A DNA stretch of 64,000 nucleotides from positions 62,001-126,000 of the forward strand of contig NZ_BCQE01000005.1 in NCBI RefSeq assembly GCF_001544275.1. The letters are read 5' to 3'. The stretch is from Enterococcus gallinarum NBRC 100675. GTDB lineage: Bacteria > Bacillota > Bacilli > Lactobacillales > Enterococcaceae. Position 1 is the first letter of the stretch. Each line of letters opens with the position of its first letter. The notes beneath the pieces were generated by a model. The model made no database searches. It was not told the DNA's origin and saw only the letters and a list, made by a program, of their open reading frames with translations. Below are positions 30,926-41,318 of this stretch, piece by piece. Made by a program: the position numbers and the translations under genes.

Positions 30926-31861
30926 ATGAGTAATATCGTCATTAAAGTATCTCAAAAAACTATCGCAGAAATGATGAACTTCTATCAGCAAGCGCTATTG
31001 AATAAAAAAGTTCCTTATACCGTGTTTGTTGCCAAAAAAGAGCAAACGACCATCACCGCTTATACTTCTGGTAAAGTGATGTTTCAAGGCAGTAGCGCAG
31101 AAGCTGAAGCAGCTCGTTGGAGCAATTCTGCCGACTTGTCCAAAACAGCAAATGCGAACAACAAGGCTCCTTCATCCTCCTTGCCTGCTGACTTTTCACA
31201 GTGGAGTGTCGTTGGTAGTGATGAAGTTGGCAATGGCAGTTATTTTGGTCCTTTAGTCGTTTGCGCTGTCTATGCCAGTAAAGATCAGTTACCCGTATTG
31301 AAAGCATTAGGTGTCAAAGACTCCAAAATGTTGACTGATCCACAAATTCGGGCAATGGCCCCTAAAATAAAAAAACTTGTGCCTTATCAATTACTGACAG
31401 TTGAACCAACTAAATACAATGAGATCCAACCTAAATACAACACCGTTCGAATGAAAGTTGCGCTACACAATCAAGCCATTCGGCTACTGTTGCAAAAAAT
31501 CGCACCAGAAACACCGGATGCCATCTTGATTGATCAATTCACTAGCGAAAAAAATTACCGTACCTATCTAAAATCAGAAAAAAACCAAATCACAGAAAAA
31601 TTGTTTTTTGCAACAAAAGGAGAGCAATATCATTTAGCAGTGGCTGCGGCCTCCATTCTATGCCGCACTGTTTTTCTGGAGGAACTAGAGAAGGCCTCAC
31701 AAGAAGTTGGACTACAGCTTCCTTCAGGTGCCGGCAGCAAATCCGATCAGGTCGCTGCTCAGCTTTTGCAAAAAGGTGGAATGCCTTTATTAGCGAAGTA
31801 TACCAAACTGCATTTCGCCAATACTGAAAAAGCACAAAAAATTGCTGGCTACTATCAGTAG
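30926..31861 (+). CDS. rnhC: Ribonuclease HIII
   Basis: 311 aa. The N-terminal TBP-like substrate-binding domain (residues 1-85) precedes the catalytic RNase H type 2 domain with GSDEVGNGSYFGPLVV, DSKMLTD, ILIDQF and AVAAASILCR. It cleaves RNA in RNA-DNA hybrids. The start at 30926 (MSNIVIKVS) follows TTGGAGGA; the longer frame from 30800 has no such site. Divergent to zapA, conserved in Firmicutes. Confidence 0.93.
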   Translation: MSNIVIKVSQKTIAEMMNFYQQALLNKKVPYTVFVAKKEQTTITAYTSGKVMFQGSSAEAEAARWSNSADLSKTANANNKAPSSSLPADFSQWSVVGSDEVGNGSYFGPLVVCAVYASKDQLPVLKALGVKDSKMLTDPQIRAMAPKIKKLVPYQLLTVEPTKYNEIQPKYNTVRMKVALHNQAIRLLLQKIAPETPDAILIDQFTSEKNYRTYLKSEKNQITEKLFFATKGEQYHLAVAAASILCRTVFLEELEKASQEVGLQLPSGAGSKSDQVAAQLLQKGGMPLLAKYTKLHFANTEKAQKIAGYYQ

Positions 31862-31877
31862 AAAATCAGTAGACAGT

Positions 31878-31943
31878 AAAAAAAACGAAAGTCTCACACC
31901 TGAACTCGGCCACCGAGTCTAGATGCGAAACTTTCGTTTTTTG
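31878..31943. terminator. Bidirectional terminator
   Basis: AAAAAACGAAAGT pairs with ACTTTCGTTTTTT, with an inner ACTCGG/CCGAGT hairpin. It lies between rnhC (+) and the betaine transporter (-). Confidence 0.8.
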
Positions 31944-31976
31944 TTTATTTATCTGATCCTTTCATGCTTCCTTGAC

Positions 31977-33704
31977 TTACTTCGTCCAAGCTGCCACTTC
32001 TTCTGGGTGATTGGTTACCCAATCTTTTGCAGCATCTTCAGCAGAAGTTCCATCGTTGATTGCCAGCATGACTTCTTCCATATCTTCTTGTGTCCAATTG
32101 AATTTATCCAGTACTTCATAAACTTCTGGCAGATCATCAGCTAATCCTTGGCGTACCATCGTATTGATACTCTCCGCTTCTCCCATCGTTCCTTCGGGAT
32201 CATCTAGATATTTCAAATCATATTTTGCAAACATCCAGTGAGGCGACCAGCCAGTGATCACAATGTCTTCTTTATTCTTGATGGCTTGTCCTAACGCCAC
32301 AGTCATTGCCCCGGAAGAAGATGTCGCCACATTCCAATCAGAAAGATTATCATATGTTGCAACTGTCTTTTCAGCAGCAGCGACCACACCTGCACCTGGT
32401 TCAATTCCCGTGATCGTTTTTCCTGCCTCATCCGATAGATCTGCGATAGAGTCAACTGCCATGTAGCTAGGAACTGCAATTCCCAGTTTAGCTCCCTCTA
32501 AGTTTGGTCCTAGATTTTCTACTTGGTCTTTGTATTGTTCATATTGAGCTTGGTGAGTCGAAGGCAACCAGGCAGCTACCATCCCGTCAACTTCGCCTTT
32601 AGCCACAGATTCCCACATGATCGCATTGTCTAATGGTGTCGTCTTGACTTCATAGCCCATTTCCTTTAGCACTTCAGCTACCACATGAGTGGAAGCCACT
32701 TCTGTATCCCATTCGACATATGCTAAGTTGACTGTTCCTTTATTGTCTGAAACACGACCAAAAGCTACAGAAGCACCAATCAGCGCAACAACAGCTGCAG
32801 CAGCGATCCCGCCAAAGAGACGTTTTTGCTTGCGGCTTTTCGCGGACACGGCTTTTTTCTTATGAGCGGGTTTATTCAAGTTTTGGGTAAACCGATCCAT
32901 AATGATCGCTAAGATCACTAATGAAACCCCACTAACAAATCCATTTCCGACTTGTGCCCGCTGCAGTGCAGATAGGACACCTCGTCCAAGACCAGGGGCA
33001 CCAATCATCGAAGCAATCACTACCATTGAAAGAGCAAGCATCGTGGTTTGATTGACACCTGCTAAAATCGTGCTTTTCGCTAATGGCAATTCTAACTTGA
33101 CCAATTTCTGCCAGCCAGTTCCCCCAAAGGAATCCGAAGCTTCGACTAATTCACGAGAAATTTGACGGATTCCTAAATTAGTCATCCGTACAGTCGGCGG
33201 CAATGCAAAGATCACTGAGGCAAAAACCCCTGGTACCATGCCGATCCCAAAGAAAGCGACTGCTGGGATCAGATAGACGAAGCCAGGCATCGTTTGCATG
33301 AAATCTAAGATTGGCGTAACGATGCTTTGCGCCTTTTCGCTTTTTGCCATTAAGATTCCGAGGGGAATACCGATAATGATCGATACCAGACTAGAGAGCA
33401 GAACCAATGTGACAGTATTCATCAAATCAGTCCACAACCCTTGATTGTAGATAAACAGTAGCCCGACAAATGTAAATGCCGTCAGCCCCCATTTTTTACT
33501 TGAAACAAAAAATGCAGCGATTGTCAGTATCAGGATCATGACTAGTGGTGGCACAAAAAGCAAAGTATTGGTCATTCCATCCATCACGAACTGACCAAAA
33601 GACTGCAATGCGGAAAAGAGCCCACTAAAAGTTCCTGTTAGCCAATCTGTAAAGGACTCTACCCAATCAGCAACTGGAATCGTTTGTTGAAGAAAATTAC
33701 CCAT
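31977..33704 (-). CDS. busAB: Glycine betaine ABC transporter, fused permease and substrate-binding protein
   Basis: 575 aa fusion. The permease domain occupies about 1-285 (six or so membrane segments; EAA-like loop [28 protein letters not shown]). A further membrane segment near 298-318 anchors the C-terminal extracellular binding domain (about 325-575). Trp-containing positions that could form the betaine cage are seen in [24 protein letters not shown] and TGWSPHWMF. This is the OpuABC/BusAB architecture for osmoprotectant uptake. It overlaps the ATPase gene by 8 nt. Confidence 0.92.
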   Translation of the reverse strand: MGNFLQQTIPVADWVESFTDWLTGTFSGLFSALQSFGQFVMDGMTNTLLFVPPLVMILILTIAAFFVSSKKWGLTAFTFVGLLFIYNQGLWTDLMNTVTLVLLSSLVSIIIGIPLGILMAKSEKAQSIVTPILDFMQTMPGFVYLIPAVAFFGIGMVPGVFASVIFALPPTVRMTNLGIRQISRELVEASDSFGGTGWQKLVKLELPLAKSTILAGVNQTTMLALSMVVIASMIGAPGLGRGVLSALQRAQVGNGFVSGVSLVILAIIMDRFTQNLNKPAHKKKAVSAKSRKQKRLFGGIAAAAVVALIGASVAFGRVSDNKGTVNLAYVEWDTEVASTHVVAEVLKEMGYEVKTTPLDNAIMWESVAKGEVDGMVAAWLPSTHQAQYEQYKDQVENLGPNLEGAKLGIAVPSYMAVDSIADLSDEAGKTITGIEPGAGVVAAAEKTVATYDNLSDWNVATSSSGAMTVALGQAIKNKEDIVITGWSPHWMFAKYDLKYLDDPEGTMGEAESINTMVRQGLADDLPEVYEVLDKFNWTQEDMEEVMLAINDGTSAEDAAKDWVTNHPEEVAAWTK

Positions 33705-34908
33705 TGACGACCACTCCTTCCTCTGTCACTGATGAATCCGTTTCTGCCAGTGCTTCGATCACACTGCCGCGAATAACCACACCGATCAGACGATCATTTT
33801 CAACCACCGCTAACGGTGTCGGGGAATCATAAATTAAATTGAAAATATCCGTCACTAGCATATCTTTGTCGATTTTTTGTACATTTTTATCGATGACTTC
33901 TTTTAGGGTCAAATTGTTTTTGCGTGCTTCGCGAGCCGACTCAGCTGTCAAACTACCTTTTAGATGACGTTTTTTGTCTACCGCCAGCAACATACTAACT
34001 TCCTCTTTACGCATTCGATTTAGCGCAACACTTGGCCCATCGATTTCGATATTTGTCGTTAATGCTGGTACCATGATGTTTTGAGCCGTCAAAACTTTCG
34101 AGCGATCGACATCTTCGACGAAATCTCTCACATATTGGTTCGCAGGATTGGTCAAAATCTCTTCTCCTGTCCCAATTTGCATGATTTGTCCATCTTTCAT
34201 CAAAGCGATGCGATCACCAATTCGCAAAGCTTCATTCAAATCATGAGTGATAAAAATAATCGTCTTTTGGACATTGGCTTGTAATTCTAACAACTCATCT
34301 TGCATTTCGCGACGAATCAACGGATCTAACGCTGAGAATGCTTCGTCCATCAATAAGATCTCTGGGTCATTTGCTAATGCTCGCGCCAGACCAACCCGTT
34401 GTTGCATCCCACCAGACAGTTGATCAGGATATTGATCCTTGAAAGATAATAGCCCAGAATTAGCTAAAGCTTTTTCGGCTTTGGCTACTCGCTCTTCTTT
34501 GGGAACCCCTCGCACCTCTAAGCCATATTCTGTATTCTCAAGAATCGTTCGGTGAGGGAACAAACCAAAGCTTTGGAAAACCATGTTGATCTTATGGCGT
34601 CGGACTTCACGTAATTCTTCTTTACTCATCTTCGCAATGTCTTCCCCATCAATATAAATGTCCCCACCGGAAGGCTCGATCAACCGATTCAATAAACGGA
34701 TCAAGGTTGACTTCCCACTACCAGAAAGTCCCATAATCACAAAGATTTCTCCTTCATTGACTTCAAAATTTACATCATAGACACCAACTGTGGCCCCAGT
34801 TTTTTCTAGAATTTCATTCTTGCTGCGTTGTTCTTGGATCATGGCAAACGCTTGTTGCTTCTTCTTGCCAAAGATTTTCGTTAAATGTGCAACTTTAACT
34901 TTACTCAC
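33697..34908 (-). CDS. busAA: Glycine betaine ABC transporter ATP-binding protein
   Basis: 403 aa. Walker [10 protein letters not shown], signature LSGGMQQRV, Walker [14 protein letters not shown] and H-loop FITHDLNEA are intact. The C-terminal about 130 aa form a CBS-domain pair, the ionic-strength sensor described in OpuA. The GTG start at 34906-34908 is preceded by AGGAG. It is first gene of the transporter operon under the BusR-type operator. Confidence 0.93.
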   Translation of the reverse strand: MSKVKVAHLTKIFGKKKQQAFAMIQEQRSKNEILEKTGATVGVYDVNFEVNEGEIFVIMGLSGSGKSTLIRLLNRLIEPSGGDIYIDGEDIAKMSKEELREVRRHKINMVFQSFGLFPHRTILENTEYGLEVRGVPKEERVAKAEKALANSGLLSFKDQYPDQLSGGMQQRVGLARALANDPEILLMDEAFSALDPLIRREMQDELLELQANVQKTIIFITHDLNEALRIGDRIALMKDGQIMQIGTGEEILTNPANQYVRDFVEDVDRSKVLTAQNIMVPALTTNIEIDGPSVALNRMRKEEVSMLLAVDKKRHLKGSLTAESAREARKNNLTLKEVIDKNVQKIDKDMLVTDIFNLIYDSPTPLAVVENDRLIGVVIRGSVIEALAETDSSVTEEGVVVNG

Positions 34909-34941
34909 TTATACTGACTCCTTTTTCTGAAAAATTTCACG

Positions 34942-34984
34942 AAAGTGACCATACTATACTAACAGCATGTGGTCACTTTGTCAA
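34942..34984 (-). promoter_or_regulatory. busA promoter overlapped by a BusR-type operator
   Basis: -35 TTGACA (34979-34984), 17-bp spacer, -10 TAGTAT (34956-34961). The inverted repeat AAAGTGACCA (34942-34951) and TGGTCACTTT (34970-34979) brackets the -10 and spacer and touches the -35. The GTGAC and GTCAC cores are 22 bp apart, the spacing I recall for BusR sites in lactococci and streptococci. Confidence 0.82.
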
Positions 34985-35021
34985 AAAAAGATTCCATCTC
35001 TTCTTAGAAATGGAATCTTTT
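34983..35021. terminator. Terminator after busR
   Basis: AAAAGATTCCAT pairs with ATGGAATCTTTT. It ends busR transcription immediately before the busA promoter. Confidence 0.75.
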
Positions 35022-35026
35022 GCTCT

Positions 35027-35680
35027 TCAATTAGCGGAGTCTTGTGGATAAAAAAAGTTCGTCATACGTTGCAGTGCCAACTCATTTCCGACAAAATAAA
35101 TCGTATTGCCGGCACTAAACTTGGCGTAAGGGCCTGGTGAGAGCAATAACTCCTGTTCCGTTTGGATTGCCACGATGGTTGCTCCCGTTACTTGCCAAAT
35201 ATTCAGCTCGTGGACACTTTTTTCTAAGTGCTGGGCATCTTCTTTCAACAACAATTCAAATGGCAGAAAAGGGCTCATATTATGCACTTTTTTCGTTTGC
35301 CGAACCAAAACATTCAATAGTTCCGAAAAATTATCCAGCTCTTGTTGCTGCCGTTCAACGCTTTCTAAAATGTCTTTACGAATCTCTTGGATCGATTGAA
35401 CATCTTTGTACTGATCCAAAAAAGATTGCGCCTTTTCTTTTGAGGCAATATACGCGCCGCTCCCATGACGGACATCCATGATCCCCAAATCGACCAAGAC
35501 ATTGATTGCTTTACGGGCTGTTTCTGGCGACACATTGAAGTTACTGGCTAATGTCGAACGGGCATGAACCTTTTGTCCAACTTCGTAGCGATTTTCCACG
35601 ATTCTTTCCGCGATCTCCACAGCGATCTGCTGGTATCGAGGAAGCGAAACATGTTTTTTATTTTGTATCTTTTTGGCCAT
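35027..35680 (-). CDS. busR: BusR-type regulator: GntR winged helix plus RCK_C domain
   Basis: 217 aa. A GntR-family helix-turn-helix (about 15-80; YQQIAVEIAERIVENRYEVGQKV, NVSPETARKAINVL), a coiled-coil linker (about 90-140) and a C-terminal TrkA-C/RCK_C domain (about 150-210; VTGATIVAIQTEQELLLSPGP). In Lactococcus and Streptococcus BusR binds c-di-AMP through RCK_C and represses the betaine transporter; order, domains and operator here match. The ATG at 35678-35680 follows AAAGGA at 8 nt; the upstream in-frame start at 35734 is poorer. Confidence 0.9.
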   Translation of the reverse strand: MAKKIQNKKHVSLPRYQQIAVEIAERIVENRYEVGQKVHARSTLASNFNVSPETARKAINVLVDLGIMDVRHGSGAYIASKEKAQSFLDQYKDVQSIQEIRKDILESVERQQQELDNFSELLNVLVRQTKKVHNMSPFLPFELLLKEDAQHLEKSVHELNIWQVTGATIVAIQTEQELLLSPGPYAKFSAGNTIYFVGNELALQRMTNFFYPQDSAN

Positions 35681-36026
35681 CGGGATCTTCCTTTGCTTTT
35701 TTTTCATGATAGCAATAAAAAGACATACTGACAACTATCGTCCTGCTGATGTTCGCAATAGAATCTTTTGTTCTAACTCTCCTCGGTTGCCCTTGTGCCA
35801 ATCAAATCATACCAATCGGAGTATCGCTAATCAAACTTGATTGTCTCAAAATAGCCCTACCCGGCTTGTAAGTCAGTTGATTTAAGACGTTATGTGAAAA
35901 AAATCCCAAAGTAACTATTCTTAAAAAAAAACGCTATGTTAAAATGAACCATAGTTTGAGAAAGGTGACTTTATTAACCATCGAAGTTAACAAAACACCG
36001 TCATCAATTTAAAGGAGTGTGTTATT

Positions 36027-37553
36027 TTGTCTATTTTAGCGTATCAACCATTGAATCTTTATACCAATTACCGCGATGCGGCGGCGGCTTATCCAGACGT
36101 CCCAATCATTCATGATGAAATCTTGCCAGCTTTTCCTGAATTGGGTTACCGCAGCACATATCATTCAAGTCATGAAATGATCTTAAAGCGGGCGTACCAA
36201 CTTGCCCACCTTGGTGTCCAAGCCGGAGATAAAATCATTATCTATAAATCATCAAAATTTGATACGTATCTTTTAGCTACAGCTGCTGCTTATTTAGGCG
36301 CTGTCCCAGCAATGATTTCTTATCATTTTCCAGCTTCAACGATCGAAGTCTTTGTTGACCGCTTAGAAGATCCTTATATCCTTTTTGATGAAGAGACAGA
36401 AAACCGAGTGGCAGCTGTCAAAAACAGCAGCTCGAACAAGCAGATTGCTGTCCGCAATCTATTATTGCAACCAGCTGAACCTGTTGGTCAAACCGAATTG
36501 CCTCACGATCAAATTTCTTATATGACCCACACCTCAGGCACAACAGGAATACCAAAATTGATTTGTCATTCGGCCAATTCTATGGGGTGGCGGACAAAGT
36601 GGCAGCGAACTGTCTTCACAAAAATCGCAGAAACAAAATTAGTGGCGTTCCATATTTCACCGGTTCATTCTCGCTTCAATATTGGGATCTCTTCTTTGAT
36701 GTCTATGGGCTTTCCAATGATGCCTCTTGCTAGTGCGAATGGTCCTCACGTCGTTCGGATGTTGAAAGAGAATCCACCGATTGCCTTAGAGACACACCCA
36801 AATAACTTCGTGCAATGGCGATTCGTTGCAGAAGAACATCCTGAAGCTTTTGCTGGAATACGTTATTATCACTCCACATTCGATGCCATCAATAATCAAA
36901 CAATGGCAGCTTTCTTACAAACTTCTGCTAATCAAGATGCCATCTTCTTGCAAGTATACGGCCAAAGCGAGTGCGGACCAATGATTCTAAAAGCACATAC
37001 GCTAGAAAGTATCCAATCAAATGATGCTCGCGATATGGGGATTGGTTTAGGCGATTTGACCAAAGCACGAATCGCAGATGCTGACGGCAATGAATTGCCT
37101 GCAAATACAGACGGACATATCCACTTCCTATCCAAAGGACGGGCATTGACTTATTATAAAGAAGATCAGCGTTTTACTGAGAATGTTTATGGAGATTGGT
37201 GGGATAGCGGCGATTATGGCAGCATGAATGAAGAAGGCCATTTATTCTTGAAAGACCGCCAAGTGGATCTGATTGAGTCCATCGATAGTAATTTAGCTTT
37301 AGAAGATCTGCTTTTAGATACATTGGATTTTCTAGCTGAAGTGGTCATCGTTCGTGACAAAGAAAATTCACCGCAACCGATCATTGCCTTAGCACCAAAC
37401 CGTGAAATGGATTGGACAGCTTGGTGGCAAGCAGTAGAAGATCTTCCTCGTTTGAATCAGCCAATTCTCTGGGACTTTGAAAAGATCCCTCGTACAGCAA
37501 CAATGAAAGTTCGCCGTTTGCAAATTGAGAAAGAATTTAAAGAACAGGCTTAG
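36027..37553 (+). CDS. AMP-binding acyl-CoA synthetase-like enzyme
   Basis: 508 aa of the ANL superfamily. The ATP-binding P-loop is THTSGTTGIPK, the acyl-adenylate motif QVYGQSECGPM replaces the usual YGxTE, WDSGDYG contains the conserved Asp, and the C-terminal lysine region is PRTATMKVRRL. It activates a carboxylic acid as acyl-AMP. The substrate is not evident and differs from MenE in this window, although the men cluster is the next block. The TTG start is 9 nt after AAGGAG. It has its own plus-strand promoter region and a shared terminator, so it is a single-gene unit. Confidence 0.8.
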   Translation: MSILAYQPLNLYTNYRDAAAAYPDVPIIHDEILPAFPELGYRSTYHSSHEMILKRAYQLAHLGVQAGDKIIIYKSSKFDTYLLATAAAYLGAVPAMISYHFPASTIEVFVDRLEDPYILFDEETENRVAAVKNSSSNKQIAVRNLLLQPAEPVGQTELPHDQISYMTHTSGTTGIPKLICHSANSMGWRTKWQRTVFTKIAETKLVAFHISPVHSRFNIGISSLMSMGFPMMPLASANGPHVVRMLKENPPIALETHPNNFVQWRFVAEEHPEAFAGIRYYHSTFDAINNQTMAAFLQTSANQDAIFLQVYGQSECGPMILKAHTLESIQSNDARDMGIGLGDLTKARIADADGNELPANTDGHIHFLSKGRALTYYKEDQRFTENVYGDWWDSGDYGSMNEEGHLFLKDRQVDLIESIDSNLALEDLLLDTLDFLAEVVIVRDKENSPQPIIALAPNREMDWTAWWQAVEDLPRLNQPILWDFEKIPRTATMKVRRLQIEKEFKEQA

Positions 37554-37585
37554 CAACAGGCGCTTGCACGCCCTTTTATCCAAAT

Positions 37586-37634
37586 AGCAGCAAAAAGCAC
37601 CTTCTCGCTTTTAAAGAGGGTGCTTTTTGCTGCT
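37586..37634. terminator. Bidirectional terminator
   Basis: AGCAGCAAAAAGCACC pairs with GGTGCTTTTTGCTGCT, a 16-bp stem between the acyl-CoA synthetase gene (+) and menC (-). Confidence 0.85.
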
Positions 37635-37672
37635 TGATAATTGATCTGCTGATCAAAAACTATTTCTAAAGT

Positions 37673-38776
37673 TCAACCTAACAAACGAGTGCGGGAAACA
37701 CAATAGGCAGCTATTTTCTCTTCATCTAGTGTGAAGCCCGCTCCCACACCAACAGGCACCTGAAGACAGCCATTTTTGATCTTCGCAGGTTCAGTGACGA
37801 TATCATCGTAAAAATAACGATCAGAAGCAGATAGATCACCAGGGAAGTGGAAGGGAGCTTGGCTGGCAAACTGCAGATTCAACGCTCGTCCCACCCCTGA
37901 TTCGAACATTCCACCTAGCCAGACATCCAATCCATAATGTTGGCAGGCTGAAACAATTCGCATCGCTTCGGTGATTCCTCCCACTCGCGGAATTTTTAGA
38001 TTGATTGCTCGGCAACTATCTAATGAGGCCACAACAGCGACATCTTCTGCAGTACGTATATCTTCATCTAAACATAGCGGCGTCTTTAACTGCTTCTGCA
38101 GACGGCGATGCCCTACTAGATCCCGGATTTTCAACGGTTGCTCGATCATTGCCAGCCCCAATTCATCTAATGCGAGAATCTTTTCCGGCTGATCTTCATA
38201 AGCGCCGTTCGCATCAGCCATCAGCAATAGCTCGGGAAAGGTTTCCCGAACGGCCGCCAATGGCTCTAAGTCGACTCCCGGCTTGATTTTGATTTTTACT
38301 CGCTGATATCCTTGCGCGACATAATCAGCGACTTGTGCGACTAGCTGTTCTGTGGATGCTTGAATCCCCACACTGACCCCTACAGCAAGCTTGTCTCTTG
38401 TTGTAGGATAAAAAGAGGTCAGACTGCAATGTTTTTGGCGGCCATATAAATCCCAAATCGCCGTTTCAACTGCTGATTTGGCCATAAAATTTCCTTGAAC
38501 TGTTTGAAATAACGTCCAAACATCTCGCGGATGATCGATGTTTCCTGTCAGCAATGGGAATAAGAACTTGCTAATGGCTTCTCGAGCTGAAGCCAACGTT
38601 TCTTCAATATAATCTGGTTGCTGAAAAGCCACCAATTCTCCAACACCCACGGTTCCGTCTTGGTCGGTCAGTACAAGCAGGTCAAATGCTTTTTCCGTCA
38701 AGCGACCATAACTCGTCTCAAAAGGCTGCCTCAATGGGAGTCGACAAGCAATCCGTTCTGCTTTGACGATTTTCAT
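37673..38776 (-). CDS. menC: o-Succinylbenzoate synthase
   Basis: 367 aa, enolase superfamily. Catalytic lysine motif KIKIK (about 161-165), metal ligands in MADANGAY, IEQPL and LDEDI, and the second lysine in INLKIPRVGG. It dehydrates SHCHC to o-succinylbenzoate in menaquinone synthesis. Homologues can also racemise N-acylamino acids, but its position as last gene of the men operon favours MenC. AAAGGAG precedes the ATG; 21 bp from menH. Confidence 0.92.
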   Translation of the reverse strand: MKIVKAERIACRLPLRQPFETSYGRLTEKAFDLLVLTDQDGTVGVGELVAFQQPDYIEETLASAREAISKFLFPLLTGNIDHPRDVWTLFQTVQGNFMAKSAVETAIWDLYGRQKHCSLTSFYPTTRDKLAVGVSVGIQASTEQLVAQVADYVAQGYQRVKIKIKPGVDLEPLAAVRETFPELLLMADANGAYEDQPEKILALDELGLAMIEQPLKIRDLVGHRRLQKQLKTPLCLDEDIRTAEDVAVVASLDSCRAINLKIPRVGGITEAMRIVSACQHYGLDVWLGGMFESGVGRALNLQFASQAPFHFPGDLSASDRYFYDDIVTEPAKIKNGCLQVPVGVGAGFTLDEEKIAAYCVSRTRLLG

Positions 38777-38797
38777 ACGCGCGCTCCTTTTCCAATA

Positions 38798-39616
38798 TCA
38801 GTGTGCGGTCAACCAAGCATGCACTTCATTTGCCACTACATCTGGACGTTCCAAATGCACGCAATGACCGGCTTTTGACACCGAGATGATATTCAACGCT
38901 GGTTGTTGCTGCTGCATTTTTTTTGCGATCAGGAAAAATTTTTCATCCCATTCTCCAGTGAGAACCAGAAATGGGCACTGAATGTCTGCCAAATTTTGCC
39001 AGAAGCTAGGTTGTGTTCCTGTTCCGCTATAGTACAAACTCATCGCCAAACCAAACGCCTGTTGGCTCAAACGTGTCGCTCGTACTTGCTGCTGTATTTC
39101 CTTTGGTAATCGTTTTTGACTAGCAAACAATGGCAGTTCTTGCCAATAATCAACAAAGTCAACCAGCGGTTGCTGAATCAATCGTACCGCCAAACGTTGA
39201 TCATTGCGTCGGCGAAGACTGCGGGCAGATTCTGATTCCAGTCCCGGAGAGCCGCTCTCCATGATCAAGCCAGCGATCTTGTCTGGGAAAGCAACCGTCC
39301 ATGCCAATGCCGTACGAGCACCCATTGAATAGCCATAAAGATAATAACGGTCAACCGTTAAACGATCCACCAATTCTGCCAGATCCGTTACCATCTGAAT
39401 CATCTCATAGCGTAACGGATGCACATGACTGGCGGAACCACCATGACCCAACAAATCGATTGCTAAGACATTGAAGGACGTTTCTTGAGCAAACACTGGG
39501 CGAAAAGAATCTGAAGTGCCAGTAAATCCGTGCAGAACTACGAGGGTCGGCAGATCAGCCAGATAAGGTCGATACCATTGATACGAATAGTTCACACCGT
39601 TAACGTTTATTTTCAT
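38798..39616 (-). CDS. menH: SHCHC synthase (MenH, alpha/beta hydrolase)
   Basis: 272 aa alpha/beta-hydrolase. Nucleophile elbow GYSMGA with S97, acid D224 (GEWDEKF) and H251 (AGHCVHLERP) form the triad; the oxyanion motif is LHGFTGT. It removes pyruvate from SEPHCHC to give SHCHC. The start overlaps the menD stop by 17 nt with AAAGGAT upstream, indicating coupled translation. Confidence 0.9.
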   Translation of the reverse strand: MKINVNGVNYSYQWYRPYLADLPTLVVLHGFTGTSDSFRPVFAQETSFNVLAIDLLGHGGSASHVHPLRYEMIQMVTDLAELVDRLTVDRYYLYGYSMGARTALAWTVAFPDKIAGLIMESGSPGLESESARSLRRRNDQRLAVRLIQQPLVDFVDYWQELPLFASQKRLPKEIQQQVRATRLSQQAFGLAMSLYYSGTGTQPSFWQNLADIQCPFLVLTGEWDEKFFLIAKKMQQQQPALNIISVSKAGHCVHLERPDVVANEVHAWLTAH

Positions 39617-41318
39617 TGGAGATCCTTTCCTGAAACTCCTGTTGCAACGCTTGCCAAGCGATCACAGGATCTTTTTGCAGGCCTGCTACTTCAATGATCT
39701 GAAAACAAGGCGTCGTTAATGATTGCTCGATTTGGGAGGCAAAATCAGTCAAAGTTGCTGGAGCGTGCCATTTCGCGCCATAAAGTTTTGCAGCTTGCTG
39801 AAAGTCAAGATCCAACGGGGTGCCAAATAGCGGCACAAAGTCACTTTCTGACAAGGTATTTTGCGATAAGAAGGAAAAAATCCCCCCACCGTTATTATTC
39901 AGTAAAATGATCGTGACTGGCAGCTGATACTGTTTGAGCAATTGCAGCCCATTCATATCATGAAAGAAAGCTAGATCGCCAATCAATAAATAGGTCGGTT
40001 TTTGGCTGGCAGCTGCGATCCCAGCAACGGTCGAAATCAACCCATCGATACCATTCACACCGCGATTGCCAAATACTTGGTAAGCACTACCTGTAACCGT
40101 TCCGTATCGATCAACAAAGCGGATCGCATTACTATTTGCTAAGAGCAATTGGGCATCATGTCCCAATGTTTGTTGCAAGATCCGTACAGCAGCAGTTTCA
40201 TTCCACTCCGTTAAAGAATGAGTCGTTGCCAATGCTTCCTCAGCGACGGCTTGCAGCTTTTGCCATGGCTGAAACCATTCTGGTTGTGGTCTGCTAGGCA
40301 ACTTGCTTACTTGCTCCACAAAATCCTCTATCGTAAGCTGTAGCAAAAAGGCTGAGCGATGCAATTGATCTTGCCACTGTCCAGATTCATCCACAAAAAG
40401 CCAGTCGATGCCTTCCGGCAGACCGCTTAACCAAAGCAAGACATTTTTGGTCATTGGCAAGCGACCAAAACGAAGAACGACTTCGGGAATAAAGTCCGCA
40501 TCTAGTTGTGGAAAAATCAAATCAGCCTGTGGGAGAAAATAAGCCGACGTTTCCCCGCAAGTAGCCAAATTTGTCAGTGGATCCCCCACTAGCGGCCAGC
40601 CAAGATGATTGGCAAGCGCATGTAGTGTTTCTGCTTCAGAAGGTGTCAAACTTTCGCCCACCACTAGGAGCCCTTTTTTCATAAACAATGGTGCCAGTTC
40701 TGTCAAAACAGCTGCAGGTAGTGATTGCTGTGTAGGGAGGTAAGCGATATTTTGTTGGATCGAACAAATCCGCGTGAAATCAGGCAGTAATGGTTCCCGC
40801 AAAGGAAAATTCAGGTGCACGGGACCACTTGGCTGCTTTAATGCTTCGATCGTTGTCGTGGCAGCCTGCCAAAAGCTGTACTTCAGCATGTTGGGAGTAT
40901 TCTCCGGCACAGTCATTTCTACCATTTTTTTTACATGAGAAGCATACAGACTTTGCTGATCCATGGCTTGCGGTGCACCAACACCACGTAGTTCCGGTGG
41001 CCGATCAGCAGTTAAGACGATCAATGGCAAATTTGTGGCTTCCGCCTCACAAATTGCTGGATAGTAATTGGCTGCAGCAGTACCTGATGTACATAGTAAA
41101 AGTGTCGGCTGCAAATCGACTTTGGTCATTCCCAACGCAAAAAAGGCTGCTGAACGTTCATCGACATCGATCCAACAAGTGATTTCTGGATCCCGATGCA
41201 AAAGCAATGCCAACGGTGTCGACCGCGATCCGGGACTGATCACCGCTCGCTTTATTCCAGCGGCTTTAAACCCATGGATCGCTGCCAACAAGTAGTCAGT
41301 CATGACTTGCTGATTCAT
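39600..41318 (-). CDS. menD: SEPHCHC synthase
   Basis: 572 aa thiamine-diphosphate enzyme. The N-terminal pyrimidine-binding domain begins with AVISPGSRSTPLALLLHRDP, and the C-terminal ThDP motif is GDLAFFHDMNGLQLL...LNNNGGGIFSFL. It joins isochorismate and 2-oxoglutarate with loss of CO2. The start has AAGAGGAG at 9 nt and overlaps the menF end by 23 nt. Confidence 0.95.
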   Translation of the reverse strand: MNQQVMTDYLLAAIHGFKAAGIKRAVISPGSRSTPLALLLHRDPEITCWIDVDERSAAFFALGMTKVDLQPTLLLCTSGTAAANYYPAICEAEATNLPLIVLTADRPPELRGVGAPQAMDQQSLYASHVKKMVEMTVPENTPNMLKYSFWQAATTTIEALKQPSGPVHLNFPLREPLLPDFTRICSIQQNIAYLPTQQSLPAAVLTELAPLFMKKGLLVVGESLTPSEAETLHALANHLGWPLVGDPLTNLATCGETSAYFLPQADLIFPQLDADFIPEVVLRFGRLPMTKNVLLWLSGLPEGIDWLFVDESGQWQDQLHRSAFLLQLTIEDFVEQVSKLPSRPQPEWFQPWQKLQAVAEEALATTHSLTEWNETAAVRILQQTLGHDAQLLLANSNAIRFVDRYGTVTGSAYQVFGNRGVNGIDGLISTVAGIAAASQKPTYLLIGDLAFFHDMNGLQLLKQYQLPVTIILLNNNGGGIFSFLSQNTLSESDFVPLFGTPLDLDFQQAAKLYGAKWHAPATLTDFASQIEQSLTTPCFQIIEVAGLQKDPVIAWQALQQEFQERISNENKR

